A stretch of 64,000 nt of DNA from Branchiostoma floridae (lineage: Eukaryota; Chordata; Leptocardii; Amphioxiformes; Branchiostomatidae). Below, in pieces: positions 22,701 to 32,914 of this stretch. A program made the translations under genes and the position numbers. Numbering within the stretch: the first letter of the stretch is position 1; every line of letters begins with the position of its first letter. The DNA is taken from NCBI RefSeq assembly GCF_000003815.2, contig NC_049990.1, forward strand, positions 20,598,015-20,662,014. The letters run 5' to 3'. Below the pieces are notes generated by a model. It saw only the letters and a list, made by a program, of their open reading frames with translations, was not told the DNA's origin and did no database searches.

Positions 22701-25700
22701 AACTTCATCAAGTTGGCAATTATTCATATAGTAAGGTTCTTTAGGCACAACCAGGAAGTACTTATTTCCAACATTTCGATGTCTGTCAGACACCATCATC
22801 AGGGTAGAATGGCTGGAACTACTTATTGCTGCTACAGAGACGAGGGGGGATACAGGCTGAGCCACGTTTGGGACGGTATTCTTGCTGCTGCAGCGCCACC
22901 TACATTGGCTATAAGTAGCAGCAAGAAGTAGTTTCCAGTCATTCTACACTGATGATGGTGGCTGATAGACATCGAAACGTTGGAAGTAACTACTCCTTGG
23001 TTGTGCCTAAAGAACCTTACTATATGTTTAAAAAGCTTGGTTAATACACAGTTAATCAGGAAGGCAACATTTTCGAGCAAATGCAAAATGTTTTCCCTGT
23101 AACCTTTTTTTGTCAAGATACCTGCGCACAAAACTTTACTATTCGGCTCACCTTTAGTACTAGCATTGTGTGCGAGTAAAAAGATAGAAATTTTGAAAAT
23201 TGTTCATATTTACATTGCATAGATAACATCCAATCTCAGCTCTGATTGGCTACTGACAAAAATAGAAGAAATGAAAAGACCACACCATCCAAAACAATAT
23301 GTTTTTTTTCTCTACAGGAAAAACATAAACATTTGTAAAGTACGCAAAGAATAGTGATATCTATCCATGCACGAAGCAATATACATGTTAACATTTTGTG
23401 CAAGTGGCACACGCCCTTGGACAGTAGCCAAAATGACTCCTAGTAAGACAAAGGAAAAAAATATTCAAATTATTTCAAACTCGATCCTAAAACTGCACTA
23501 CATTGACTTTTATCTTCTGACGCGTCGGCAAAAAAAATCCGAAATTTGTGTCTTTCACTCTGACTCAACAAAATACATCATGCACCAGCGGACTCAGTGT
23601 ACTGTGGTCTTAATAACTGAACCTTAGAAGTCTAAGAACATCAGTCTATTCTTAAGTAGGGATGTTCACAAAACGTTTCACCGAAACATATAGCGCACCC
23701 CGATCTTTGATGTAGCTCAATACACATACTTTATATCCCCTTTCCACTGCGACAGCGCTCTCGACGCACTCTCTCTGCGACATAGAATTTGACAGATCGC
23801 TCAACGAATTCTATAGAAAAGAAAGGAATGCTTTTACACTTTCTGTGTTCTCTTTTGTTCTCAGTCACACTTTTACGTTTTGTATGATATACCCAGTGTG
23901 AAAGCGAAGGATACACATACTCCTATTTAGGTCGCAGTGAGAGCGCAGTGCGATCACCGTCTAGTGGAAAGGGGGAAGCAGAACAAACGTTAACTAACGT
24001 AAAAGTGATATTCAAATCTGAGCCAAGCATTATGCAAAGCTGTTCCTATTAAATCAATCAATCAATGATCACTTACGTCTATCTATCTAGACTTACTATC
24101 TAGACTTACTATCTTCAAACGGTTCGAAGACTGTAGTCTCTGCCCAGTCGCTGGTACCGTAAGAGTTGAGAGCCCGTACACGTGCCCACCAGTTCCCGTC
24201 TGTCCCCAGCTCGGAGAGAAGCACGCAGCACACCGCCGTGATGTTGATACACTTCGCCTTCTCCTGCCAGTCTTCCGGGGACGGGAATGATTCCCGATGT
24301 CCCGCTCTAAAGATTCAATCACGACAAAACTAGCGTTAGAGTACGAAAGCCCATAGCGACGGGTGTGTAGTCTCCAGGCTTCCGGGGACGGGAATGATTC
24401 CCGATGTCCCGCACTGAAGATTCAATCACAACAAAACTAGCGTTAGAGTACGAAAGCCCATAGCGACGGGTGTGTAGTCTCCAGGCTTCCGGGGACGGGG
24501 ATGATTCCCGATGTCCCGCTCTAAAGATTCAATCACAACAAACTAGCTTTAGAGTACGAAAGCTCATAGCGACGGGTGTGTAGTCTCTGGGCAGACATGT
24601 CAACTGTACTAAGAAAGAGAAGAATTTGGCCAAATAGGGACAAATACGTTACTCTTGTTTTCAGTCAGTCTTTTGCAGTGTATCCAGCTCCCGTGTAATC
24701 TCGAACCAGATCCACGGTGCGTTATGTATAGTATCAAACTCCCGTTTGACTCCCTTAGCCGGCTATAGTCCCTGGCCAGCTTTGATACTATCTTATGGCA
24801 CCGTAGGATCTGCTTGGAGATTACTCCCGTGGCCGAAAAGTTCACTCCTAGGCCAATTAAATCGAACTAGACTTTTTTTTTTCCTAACTTGGCCAAATTC
24901 CCCTACTACTATTTGACCAGGCCGGAGACTAAAACGTGTGTATGAAGTATGTAAGCACAGCACACGCTGGTGTACGCATTGTGTGAGCAGTACAAACGCT
25001 AGTGTGAAGTTGTTTTTAGTCCGGTATTTTCGAAGTGCATAAAGTGACGGTAGTGTGGTAGCTTGATTTCAGTTGACACAGAATTCAGAATTGTGGCGTA
25101 ACTGGTAGAGTGTTGGGCTCGAGACCTAGAGGTCCTGAGTTCGTACTCGCCGTGCCCCGGACATTGCGTCCTCGGGAAAGGCACTAAACACGACCTTCCT
25201 GACTTCAACCAGGTGTAAAAATGGGTACCTGGCAGTACAACCTTTACCTGCTGTATGTACTTTGTACTTTGTGTATGTCACTGTTAAAATAAGTTGCTAC
25301 TTGTGTGCAGTACCGTTAGAGGTATAAAAGATTACAGGTAGAAAAGTTTATTTTTATTCAGGCCACAGCAAGTTAATTTCATGGATGATATCATGACGTT
25401 TATTTGCCTGTTAAAAACACAAGAAATTGTGTTCCCTCTAGAGATAGTCAACATGCTTTAGATAAAAGGGCTATACTAACACAGATATAAGACTGACAAA
25501 AGTGTCTTCTCAACAAGGGGTGTTAAAACAGAATTCGAATTGATGTCGACTGAGCACTGCATATTTATCACATTATTTTAGTTCAAAAAAGTGTTTCTGT
25601 CGAAAACCGTGTTAACAAGTTCACACGCGATAATGGTTGACACAATGATATCACAGTAATAAATCATTTTCACTATTAACTATCTTTATACTCTTAGTTA

Positions 25701-28305
25701 TTAGTGAAATAACGAGATAGAGGGGTGCTATCATATTCTTTCACTAATAGACTAATCTTTCTTTCTTTCTCATAAAATAATGTGATAGAGGGGTGCTATC
25801 ACATTATTTCACTAATAGATACAATCTGAACTTCTCTTACTAGTAAAATAATGGGATAAAAAGGTGCTATCATAATATTTCCCTAAAAGATACAATCTTA
25901 ACTTCTTTTACTAGTAAAATAATGGGATAAAGGGGTGCTATGACATTATTTCACTAATCGATAGAATCTTAACTTCTCTGTCGACTGTTTGTCACCTTAG
26001 AGCGAATTTTAATTCCAACTACACACTTTGTTGTCGTTGTCGATATGTAAGTAACTTGTTCGACAATTGATCTGAAAGGACTGACCAAAATAACACATTC
26101 AAAGACAAAGTATTCAGGCTACCACTCGCACCCGTACGCGTGTTGTTTTCAGTACTGTCCTAAAACGTACTGTTGGCATTGTGAAGTCACTGTAGAAAGT
26201 TCTTTTGTGTGTGCCAAAGTCAATACCAGAAACTGTACAAATTGTATTTTGCCTTTTTGGTTCCTCAGCAACCGCCCACTGGTACAACGTATTCGTACAC
26301 ACTTGCTTAGGCCAACCGTCAATTTTTCTCTCACAGAGGTACTACCCCAGAACATTAACAATGCTACAGTAAACATTACATCAGATCCCTGGCGTGTAGA
26401 ATCTAAGACCATACTTCCTTCTTTGCGCCAAGCGGCGGCTTTTGTCAAGGTCTCAGTGTTTTATATTCTACTTGGTTAACGTTACTAACAAAAGGTCCAA
26501 TGTTGTTTTGAGGAACCTGTAGTCTTTCTTGTGCTCAGCTTTGATTGTAATTGTACAGCTACAAGTCCACAACTACCCGTTTTTCTGCTTCGTGTGACAC
26601 GAAAAGGCATTTTTCTCACGACTCACACAAGTTGCCAAGAGAGTTCAGTCATAACATAAGCAGGATAATGTTGAATAGAAAATAAACAAGTTTTCCAATG
26701 ACATATAATGCAGTGCAGTTGCCAATGTCTTCACGGAGATATACTGACAGAAATCAAGTTTTCTAAACTTTTCGTGTTGAGTTTATAGATATTGAAAATC
26801 AACTTACCCGATGTACTGTACTGTAAACATAGTCGAGTTGTCGTGGTTTGGCGCTAGATCCCATCGTAGCGTGTGGTTAAAATTGACGGACTCGAATCTC
26901 ACGTTGATAGGCTTGTCGGGTGGTCCTGACAACGATAAACGATATCGATTTTGGTTCACGTCACATTCCCAATCCGGGGCCCAGCCGGACAGCTTTCGGG
27001 AACGAGAAGTATGATATAAATGACACCAAACTACACAAGACGTAAAGAGAATAGTCGTGGGCATTATTTGTATATATGTCACAGTAGAGATGTCGATCCA
27101 GTAGAATCGTCGATTCTCCTAGGAGAGATTGCGATCGGAGCTGGTCCTAGGGCCAGCTCCGATCGGGGTCTCTCCTAGGAGAATCGACTATTCTACTAGT
27201 ATAGATTGCGATCGGGGTCTCTCCTAGGGCCAACTCCGATCCAAACTCATATGATACTAAGATATGGGAAACAGACTGCGATCGGGATCTCTCCTAGGAG
27301 AATCGGTGATTCTACTAGGAGAGACCCCGATCGCAGTCGGTTTCCCATATCTTAGTATCATATGAGTTTGGATCGGAGTTGGCCCTAGGAGAGACCCCGA
27401 TCGCTATCTAGTATTGCTGTTTCCTATATCTTAGTATCATTTGAGTTTGAATCGGATCTGGTCCTAGGGCCAACTCCGATCGGGGTCTCTCCTAGGAGAC
27501 TCGACGATTCTACTGGATCGACATCTCTACTGTGACAGATATTTTTACATATAAATGATTTCTATTTTTCGTTTCCACAAACAGTCCGAATGGGCCCAGG
27601 TTAGCCTTACCGGGTCATTCTTGCCAGGCGTGCGGTCAGAGGGTAAAAAATCTCCGCCCACTCACTACTTATATAGTCAATCATTAATGTATATACATGT
27701 ATCATGGTATCCTATGGTGTTTGTATATGTTATAAATTGTTTGTAAGTGTATTAAAAAAAGACATTTTCTCAGTTAGGATTCAAGTGTTTCTCGCAAGCA
27801 GATTCAACACTGCAACAGATATTGCTTGACCACACCGTCGTTTTAATGATGTGTCGCAGAAGGTGTATACGCAACTTAATATCACTCAATTTACTTCCTA
27901 CTCAAGACTGTTAGGTCAGGCGTGTTATAGACTGTAAGAGTTCAGAACTAAAGTATAAGAAACTTGTCTAAGAGTCTGTGTAGAGTAGTGGTAGTCCCTT
28001 ATATAATAGCTGTAACTATAAAAACTCACGGAAGTAATTATAATCTCGACCAACGGTGGAATCTAATTTTAGAACACTTGTCGGGATTGTAGTACTACTT
28101 GTGCTTTTAGCGGCAAGAAAAGATCTGAAATCACAAATACATATCGATACTTGAAAGTGTTGATGTTATATGATTGTACAAGTAAACTTGACAAAGTCTT
28201 ACCTTGCAATGAAAACCCTGAACTATCGTCGGCAGTTGTGAGAACGTCGTCAATTGTCGTACTACAGAAGACAAGCGCGATCAGAAGAACCCACGCAGCC
28301 GCCAT
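16752..28305 (-). CDS. Class II cytokine receptor-like protein with two added FN3 domains and a repeat-rich tail
   Basis: Ten exons on the minus strand (28305-28203, 26925-26808, 24306-24110, 22672-22491, 21690-21552, 20939-20854, 20257-20014, 19737-19444, 18875-18733, 18236-16752) join in phase to 996 codons plus TGA. Exon 1 encodes a signal peptide. Exons 2-3 give D1: FESVNFNHTLRW, two cysteines around residues 93-101, WWARVRALNSYGTSDWAE and VFEPFED. Exons 4-5 give D2: KLGAPDLDI, RIFSRIEWTITYGEVG and HYCISVRGRY...GRIC (Cys222/Cys240). These are hallmarks of the interferon/IL-10 receptor family. Exons 6-7 and exon 8 add two FN3 domains (LTWQPPAEENWNG; MQVNWSPLEDACVQGY). Exon 9 holds a transmembrane helix (about 463-482) and box1-like INIVLPPVL. 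The 495-residue tail has seven tyrosines (675, 703, 774, 808, 837, 892, 947), all in (D/N)PY(V/L). A JAK/STAT surface receptor is inferred; the ligand is unknown. Class I (gp130-like) ancestry is the main alternative. Confidence 0.8.
16768..17265 (-). repeat. Coding tandem repeat in the receptor tail (three 55-residue units)
   Basis: Three units of 165-168 bases lie inside the last exon of the receptor gene. Each encodes SSMSS..SDVDPY(L/V), then TPSG, PSAAQRPPA, LHLPPGPS and NNLN. Tyr837, Tyr892 and Tyr947 are spaced exactly 55 residues apart. Earlier, non-repeat copies of the (D/N)PY core stand alone upstream. Confidence 0.9.
18365..18500. repeat. TG-rich low-complexity stretch
   Basis: Degenerate (TG)n/(GTGC)n with interruptions, located in the intron just upstream of the last receptor exon. 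The open frames on both strands are artefacts of its composition. Confidence 0.85.
18615..18715. mobile_element. Short hairpin element
   Basis: GTAGCCTGGCTGCCAGAACC then CAGCCCGATA on the left pairs with GATTGGGTTGGGGTCTGGTA then GCCAGGTTAC on the right. It sits 18 bases downstream of the receptor transmembrane exon. Confidence 0.6.
19810..19925. repeat. (TA)n/(GA)n/(GAAA)n simple repeat
   Basis: A purine-rich run of GA and GAAA units in the intron between receptor exons 7 and 8. Confidence 0.9.
20290..20490. mobile_element. GGCCCGG-type inverted-repeat element, copy 3
   Basis: GGGGCCCGGCCGGGCTGTTT and GGGAACGAAAA on the left mirror TTTCGTTCCCTAAAACTGCC then CGGCCGGGCCC on the right, with outer CACATTTTC / GAAATGTGACGT. 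It lies 33 bases from the 5' border of receptor exon 7. Confidence 0.75.
20512..20730. mobile_element. GGCCCGG-type inverted-repeat element, copy 4
   Basis: GTTTAGGCTTAGGTCACATT then GGCGCCCGGCCGGGATGTTT on the left mirrors AAGCTTTCCGGCCTGGCCCC then TGGAAATGTGACCTAAGCCT on the right. It lies in tandem with copy 3, about 20 bases apart. Confidence 0.75.
21050..21425 (-). mobile_element. tRNA-derived SINE, minus strand
   Basis: Read on the minus strand from about 21422, a tRNA-like head (A-box region GTAGCGTAGCGGCAATGTG, B-box GGTTTGAATCC) is followed by CCCTTGGGAAAGGCACT, ACTCAGGTAAAAATGAGTAC, GGATAGGACGTTAAATGGAG and CGTGTCTGGGGAGAGCCATA. The same body recurs at 48458, 52650 and 53690. This is the longest copy in the window. 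Confidence 0.8.
21936..22325. mobile_element. GCCGTACGTG-type MITE, copy 2, with long terminal inverted repeats
   Basis: TTCTTCTACTAAAGCTAATG then GCCCGCCGTACGTGCG at the left is the reverse complement of CGCACGTACGGCGGG...CATTAGCTTTAGTAGAAGAA at the right, about 40 bases. The copy at 8816-9125 lacks these outer ends. Confidence 0.8.
22730..23025. mobile_element. Inverted-repeat MITE related to 7220-7520
   Basis: AAGGTTCTTTAGGCACAACC at the left is the reverse complement of GGTTGTGCCTAAAGAACCTT at the right. Inside, CATTTCGATGTCTGTCAGAC pairs with a CATCGAAACGTTGG block. It lies in the intron upstream of receptor exon 4. Confidence 0.8.
24274..24594. repeat. Threefold 107-base tandem repeat including a receptor exon edge
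   Basis: TCCGGGGACGGG(A/G)ATGATTC starts at 24274, 24381 and 24488 (period 107). The first unit contains the 5' end of receptor exon 3 and its acceptor (CTTTAG on the minus strand at 24307-24312). The other two are near-identical intronic copies upstream in transcription, so the acceptor and first coding bases are present three times. Confidence 0.85.
25090..25260 (+). mobile_element. tRNA-derived SINE head, plus strand
   Basis: GTGGCGTAACTGGTAGAGTG resembles a tRNA A-box region and GAGTTCGTACTC a degenerate B-box. The SINE body piece CGGGAAAGGCACTAAACACG and a short GGTGTAAAAATGGGTACCT block follow. The tail is truncated. Confidence 0.65.
25690..25975. repeat. Minisatellite, about 75-80-base unit, four copies
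   Basis: Each unit contains (T)AAAATAATGGGATAAA or a variant, GGGGTGCTATCA, TTATTTCACTAATAGAT and CAATCTTAACTTCT. Units are internally semi-palindromic (GTGAAATAA..TTATTTCAC). Confidence 0.8.
26950..27605. mobile_element. GGCCCGG-type element, copy 5, split by another element
   Basis: The left half (TTCACGTCACATTCCCAATC, GGGGCCCAGCCGGACAGC, TTTCGGGAACGAGAAG) lies at 26955-27080. The right half (TTTTTCGTTTCCACAAACAG, TCCGAATGGGCCCAGG) lies at 27560-27602. The hairpin element at 27078-27537 interrupts it. Confidence 0.65.
27078..27537. mobile_element. Large self-complementary element nested in copy 5
   Basis: GTCACAGTAGAGATGTCGAT then CCAGTAGAATCGTCGA on the left is the reverse complement of TCGACGATTCTACTGG then ATCGACATCTCTACTGTGAC on the right. 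Inside, blocks such as ACTCATATGATACTAAGATA then TGGGAAAC recur in reverse complement, and GGTCTCTCCTAGG modules occur many times in both directions. Most of its 460 bases can fold on themselves. Confidence 0.8.
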
Positions 28306-28318
28306 TTTCTTACGATCC

Positions 28319-28325
28319 CACTTCC
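28319..28325 (-). promoter_or_regulatory. Possible ETS-type site upstream of the receptor start
   Basis: On the minus strand GGAAGTG lies 14 bases before the ATG (28305-28303), which itself sits in AAAATGGCGGC. This suits a TATA-less promoter or 5' leader. It is a short motif and could be chance. Confidence 0.3.
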
Positions 28326-28721
28326 TCCTTAGTTACGTCACGTACTCAGGTGTTAGGGTACCTTTTGGGGAAGTCTTCAAGTCACGATTCACAGATTTCA
28401 AGATTTGTGGAGAGTCGAAACATAGTATGTAAGGAGTGTGAACGTAGCAGAGTCACTGAATAAAATGTCGGTGTGCGTCCGGGCTTCTCAGAAGAGCCGT
28501 TGAACTGGGTGGTTTCAATGACTCAAATTTTTCTCGGAACAGGAACTGTGTACTACCTGTACGTGTGTCGTGAGTCAGAAGTATCATATTACAGCATTTA
28601 CAGTTAAATCGTACCGAAAAGGAATAGTCGGAAAGACATGTTGTGAGAGTTTTATACGAAGGATACACGGTTCGCTTCTTTATTCGAAAGTCTTACGGAT
28701 TTTCGCTCGAGAAAAATTTGC

Positions 28722-28882
28722 TTGCAAAGGCCCGCGGCCCCTCCTTAACACAGGTAGTCATACCTGGTGACCTCTGCCCTCTGATGACGCAACACCTTTG
28801 CCACTTGGTGTTACGTCATCAGAGGTCAGAGGTCACCAGGTATGCTACGTGTTAAGGTGGGGCCGCGGGCCTTTGCCTCGCC
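28722..28882. mobile_element. Near-perfect 160-base palindromic element
   Basis: GCAAAGGCCCGCGGCCCCTC, CTTAACAC, ACCTGGTGACCTCTG and CTCTGATGACG on the left all reappear in reverse complement to the right (CGTCATCAGAGGTCAGAGGT, CACCAGGT, GTGTTAAG, GGGGCCGCGGGCCTTTGC). The central loop is about 20 bases. Confidence 0.85.
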
Positions 28883-29029
28883 TTGAAATCAATCGATACA
28901 AGTTGATTACTGGTGGTTTGTTTACGTGTCATACCAACGGTAAATAAACAACAAGCTAACGCAAAAGGCATAAATATCATGATTCAAAAATAAAGAGTAA
29001 CTTTCATTGTCATTGTAATTCAGTGGCGG

Positions 29030-29880
29030 CGGCACCGGGGGGGCAGGGGGGGCGGCTGCCCCCCGGAAAATATGTTGGGGGGGGGGGGGGCGTCGCCCCC
29101 CAAAAAAATCAAGCTGAAACCTTGTGTATTTTTTTGATGATGGAAATTTCATAAAATCAAGCTAGTCTAACAGCATAGTTTACCCCTGAAAATGCAAGAA
29201 ATGGCGTTTCAGAGAGTCCCGATTTCAAAATTTCGCCAGACCTCCCTTGTGACGACTGCGTCTTCGGCGCAGGACAATATGTTGCGGGAGCGTTGCTCTG
29301 AAAAATCTTTTAAACCAATAGAAATTGTACTATCATACTTAGCTTAGTTTACAAGCAGAATGTGCCACTGAAATTCAGGAAATGACGTTTCAGACGGTCA
29401 AGATTTTAAAATTTTCTCCGGACCTCCCTAGCGATGACTTACGCCTCCGGCGCTCACAACGACATGGTGAAAATTTGTGCGTGGTAGCTTAGGTCATCGC
29501 CCTCAAAGATCGTTTTCTTTGACAAAAATGGCATAAGATTTAGCATAGTCTGCAAGCAAAACTTGTCCCTCAAAATACAGAAAATGTCGTTTCAGAGGGT
29601 GCAGATTTCCAAATTTCCAAAGACCAACCTTGCAACAGCTCGCACCTTCGGCACTCGAAATCGTGAGAATATTTTGGGGGCATCGCCCTCGCTAAAACCA
29701 TGTGTCTTTCTAACAGAATTGCCATCAAACTTAGCAGCAAAATCTGCCCGTCAAAACGCATGAAATGCCGTTTTAGAGGGTCTAGATTTCAAATTTTCCC
29801 GGGGGAGCATGCCCCCGGACCCCTAGGGTGGTCGCGCCTCCGGCGCGACAGGTAGCGCCTTCGGCGCTACGTAAGGGTGT
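29030..29880. repeat. Degenerate tandem array, about 180-200-base units
   Basis: At least four units carry TTTCAGAGGGT(C/G)CAGATTT or variants, then CCGGACCTCCC-like and GCCTCCGGCGC/CCTTCGGCGC, then a G-rich or ATCGCCCTC stretch, then TTAGCATAGT and AAGCAAAA. I do not recognise the family. Frames across it are broken. Confidence 0.6.
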
Positions 29881-30576
29881 GCCACAAAATTCTGTCAGTA
29901 AAAGTTGTGACGAATGTGATCTTTTTGTTTGAACGCACAAAGGACAAATTTGCGTCCTAGTTTTGGACATACATCTTATATATTAGGCTGTCTACTGTAA
30001 GTCTAGAACGGTCAGTGGCATGTTTCTGGGTCAGTGTAAAACTAAACAAACAAGAGTTCGTAGACCTCAGGCCTGCATGAAATGTATTGGGTTTCTGTAG
30101 ACCTATTGTGTATTTTTGCCTTTTTGTCTGTGGTACGTGGTTGGAAAAATGAGCTTTTTACTGTGTTGGTTGTGCACCATGCAAAAGTCTGACTCTGAAA
30201 TTCCATTTTCTGAATTTGTAAGTTTGGACAGGGATGAACATTACTTATTTTGGATTTCTTAAGTATGTAACCAACCACAGTACTTTGAAGTTGTTGAGAC
30301 GCTACCTTTTTTTGTCTCAGATGGCCCATGCACATGTAGTTACTCTGTCACATGATATACTAATATCTTCCTATTTCAATGTACTGACCTAATGCAGCTG
30401 CTAAGTCTCCTTGGTTTGTGTTCTTCCAATGATATTCATTAAAGATTTATTTCTGGGGTGTTATTCACTTGACATCGGAATGTTACTCGCATAATTTGAC
30501 CAATGATACTTTTATCTGTAGTTCCATAGACATTAGACAACATGAATAGTCATAGCCCCCATGCAGCAGCAACAGT

Positions 30577-31080
30577 NNNNNNNNNNNNNNNNNNNNNNNN
30601 NNNNNNNNNNNNNNNNNNNNNNNNNNNNNNNNNNNNNNNNNNNNNNNNNNNNNNNNNNNNNNNNNNNNNNNNNNNNNNNNNNNNNNNNNNNNNNNNNNNN
30701 NNNNNNNNNNNNNNNNNNNNNNNNNNNNNNNNNNNNNNNNNNNNNNNNNNNNNNNNNNNNNNNNNNNNNNNNNNNNNNNNNNNNNNNNNNNNNNNNNNNN
30801 NNNNNNNNNNNNNNNNNNNNNNNNNNNNNNNNNNNNNNNNNNNNNNNNNNNNNNNNNNNNNNNNNNNNNNNNNNNNNNNNNNNNNNNNNNNNNNNNNNNN
30901 NNNNNNNNNNNNNNNNNNNNNNNNNNNNNNNNNNNNNNNNNNNNNNNNNNNNNNNNNNNNNNNNNNNNNNNNNNNNNNNNNNNNNNNNNNNNNNNNNNNN
31001 NNNNNNNNNNNNNNNNNNNNNNNNNNNNNNNNNNNNNNNNNNNNNNNNNNNNNNNNNNNNNNNNNNNNNNNNNNNNNNNN
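30577..31080. other. Assembly gap (504 N)
   Basis: Unresolved sequence between two repeat-rich stretches. Its uneven length suggests an estimated rather than default gap size. Confidence 0.97.
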
Positions 31081-31839
31081 ACCTAAATCTCCTGTAGTAT
31101 CTAAGCCAAATTTAACAGCATAATTTACTATGAAAAATGTCCTTGTCAATCCCATTTATAGATGGCAAGCTGCTGGCAATGGAAGCTTTGAAAAGTTCAG
31201 AAGCTGTTGTAGTCAAAGCAAACACCCAGCAAACATCCCCACAAACCAATGAGCAGTTGCTTAGAAGGGGAATTTCATCATATATTTGCCGCGACAAAAT
31301 GCAACCAACGATACTGAATTTAAAACAGAACAAAGCTAAGCCTCCACCACTTAACCCTGCCTGTACCATAGATTAAGCAGGCCCAAAAACCAAGCGAATA
31401 TGACTAGCCCAAAACAACAAATTACCTGTATACAGTATGGAAATGGCATTACCAAAGAAACAAAAAGAAACACAGGACAAATCATACACATACCTTTCTC
31501 TTATGCCCACACTCTATACAGTTCTCCTCCACATTAGAAAATTGCATCTTCTTCTGTTTAAGTTCAAGTTCAACCATGATTGCCAACAGGGTAAAGGAAC
31601 TTGTACCGGAACTTAAAACTCAGTACTATACAGCTCTAGAAACACCACAAAGAGTAATAAGCAAACTCCAATTATACCTGACCAACAGATATATAATCTG
31701 GCACACTCCCCTCATCTGGCAAACTGTCAGTGCCACTAAGTAACCTGATACATTGAAGGTGGCCCAGGCCAGATGATGGTTCTACACCCAACCATAATCT
31801 GTTTTTAAAACCAAGCAGATATTGGGAGGATGCCCCAAC

Positions 31840-32510
31840 CACACTAAAACAGGGTCAACCTATACAGTATCAAGTTCAAGCACTAGGAGGCCCAAAATCA
31901 AACCTGACCACCAGGACACCACAAACAACTCACGTACCAAATGGCAACACAATGGCACCTTGCGTTCCGGAGATACAGCGCACGCCCCGTGCCCGCACAA
32001 AAGGTAACCTAAAATGTCAAGTTCAAGCACCAAGGGCGCCAAAATCAAAATTGAGCATTATTCAGCCACCGCCGACACATGTGCCAAATATCATCGCGCC
32101 AGCACCAGCCGTTCAGAAGATATAACTCCGGAAATACCCCTCCCGGACACAAAATTCGACCTGCCGGGTCAAGTTCAAACGCGACAAGGCCCAAAGTCAA
32201 TCCTAGGCAACAGGCAACAACCCCCCACCCATGCACCAAAAATCGTCGCAATCGCGCGTATTGTTCCGGACACACAGCGCCAAAAGTGCCCCCAAAACAC
32301 CAAAAATGCCACCTTCAATGTCAAGGTCAAGCGCCAGGAGGCCCAAAATCACACCTGAGTGTCAGGCTACCACCCCCAACCCACGTACCAAAAATCGTCG
32401 TGCTCGCACCATCCGTTCACGAGATACAGCGCCCTACATCCCAGGCTACCGAAAAGTTTCCACCAGCATCAAAACCATACCTGCATACATGCAGGTAAAT
32501 AGTAGAGCAA
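31840..32510. repeat. Tandem array, about 150-160-base units
   Basis: Units recur near 31866, 32020, 32168 and 32322. Each has a variant of TCAAGTTCAAGC(A/G)C..GGAGGCCCAAAATCA, then ACC(A/C)CCC.ACCCACGTACC, AAAAATCGTCG and GATACAGCGC. Copies are diverged and stop-laden. The flanking 31081-31840 and 32511-32915 are otherwise featureless. Confidence 0.6.
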
Positions 32511-32914
32511 GATAGGATTTATTCACCTAGACGGCGAAAATTTACATTGATACATATTTGCGATGGCTACATAGCTATATAGTATAGAATGGCAAGTACA
32601 AAACTATCGTACATAGATATAATATGATAAGTTGACGCATTGAAAAAGTCGAACTTCGGAAGTCCGGACCGGTTGGTGTCGCTGTAGCCAGCTTTACTTC
32701 CGGTCATCTGTAAAACAAAAAGATGACAAGGAATAATGAGATGAGATCATTATACATGTATCAAATTACATATCAATATCTAAATATTTCGCATGTTAAG
32801 TTGTGTCATCGGAATTTTTCCCAAAGAATCATTAAGCAACGAACTCATCATAAATTCAAGTCCGTTTACTTCGAAAAATATTCGTCTAGTTACATATGCA
32901 TAAAGCATCCATAC

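Noticed and set aside
24110-24306. Calling the receptor class I because of a WSxWS-like GTSDWAE
   Set aside because: The motif lies at the end of D1, not D2, and the surrounding residues (ARVRA..SDW..T.F.P) fit the class II D1 end better; class I stays as the alternative.
25090-25165. A true tRNA gene
   Set aside because: A- and B-box-like pieces exist but stems do not pair into a full cloverleaf and a SINE body follows.
30542-31155. Long open frames of about 190 codons on both strands
   Set aside because: They consist almost wholly of N.
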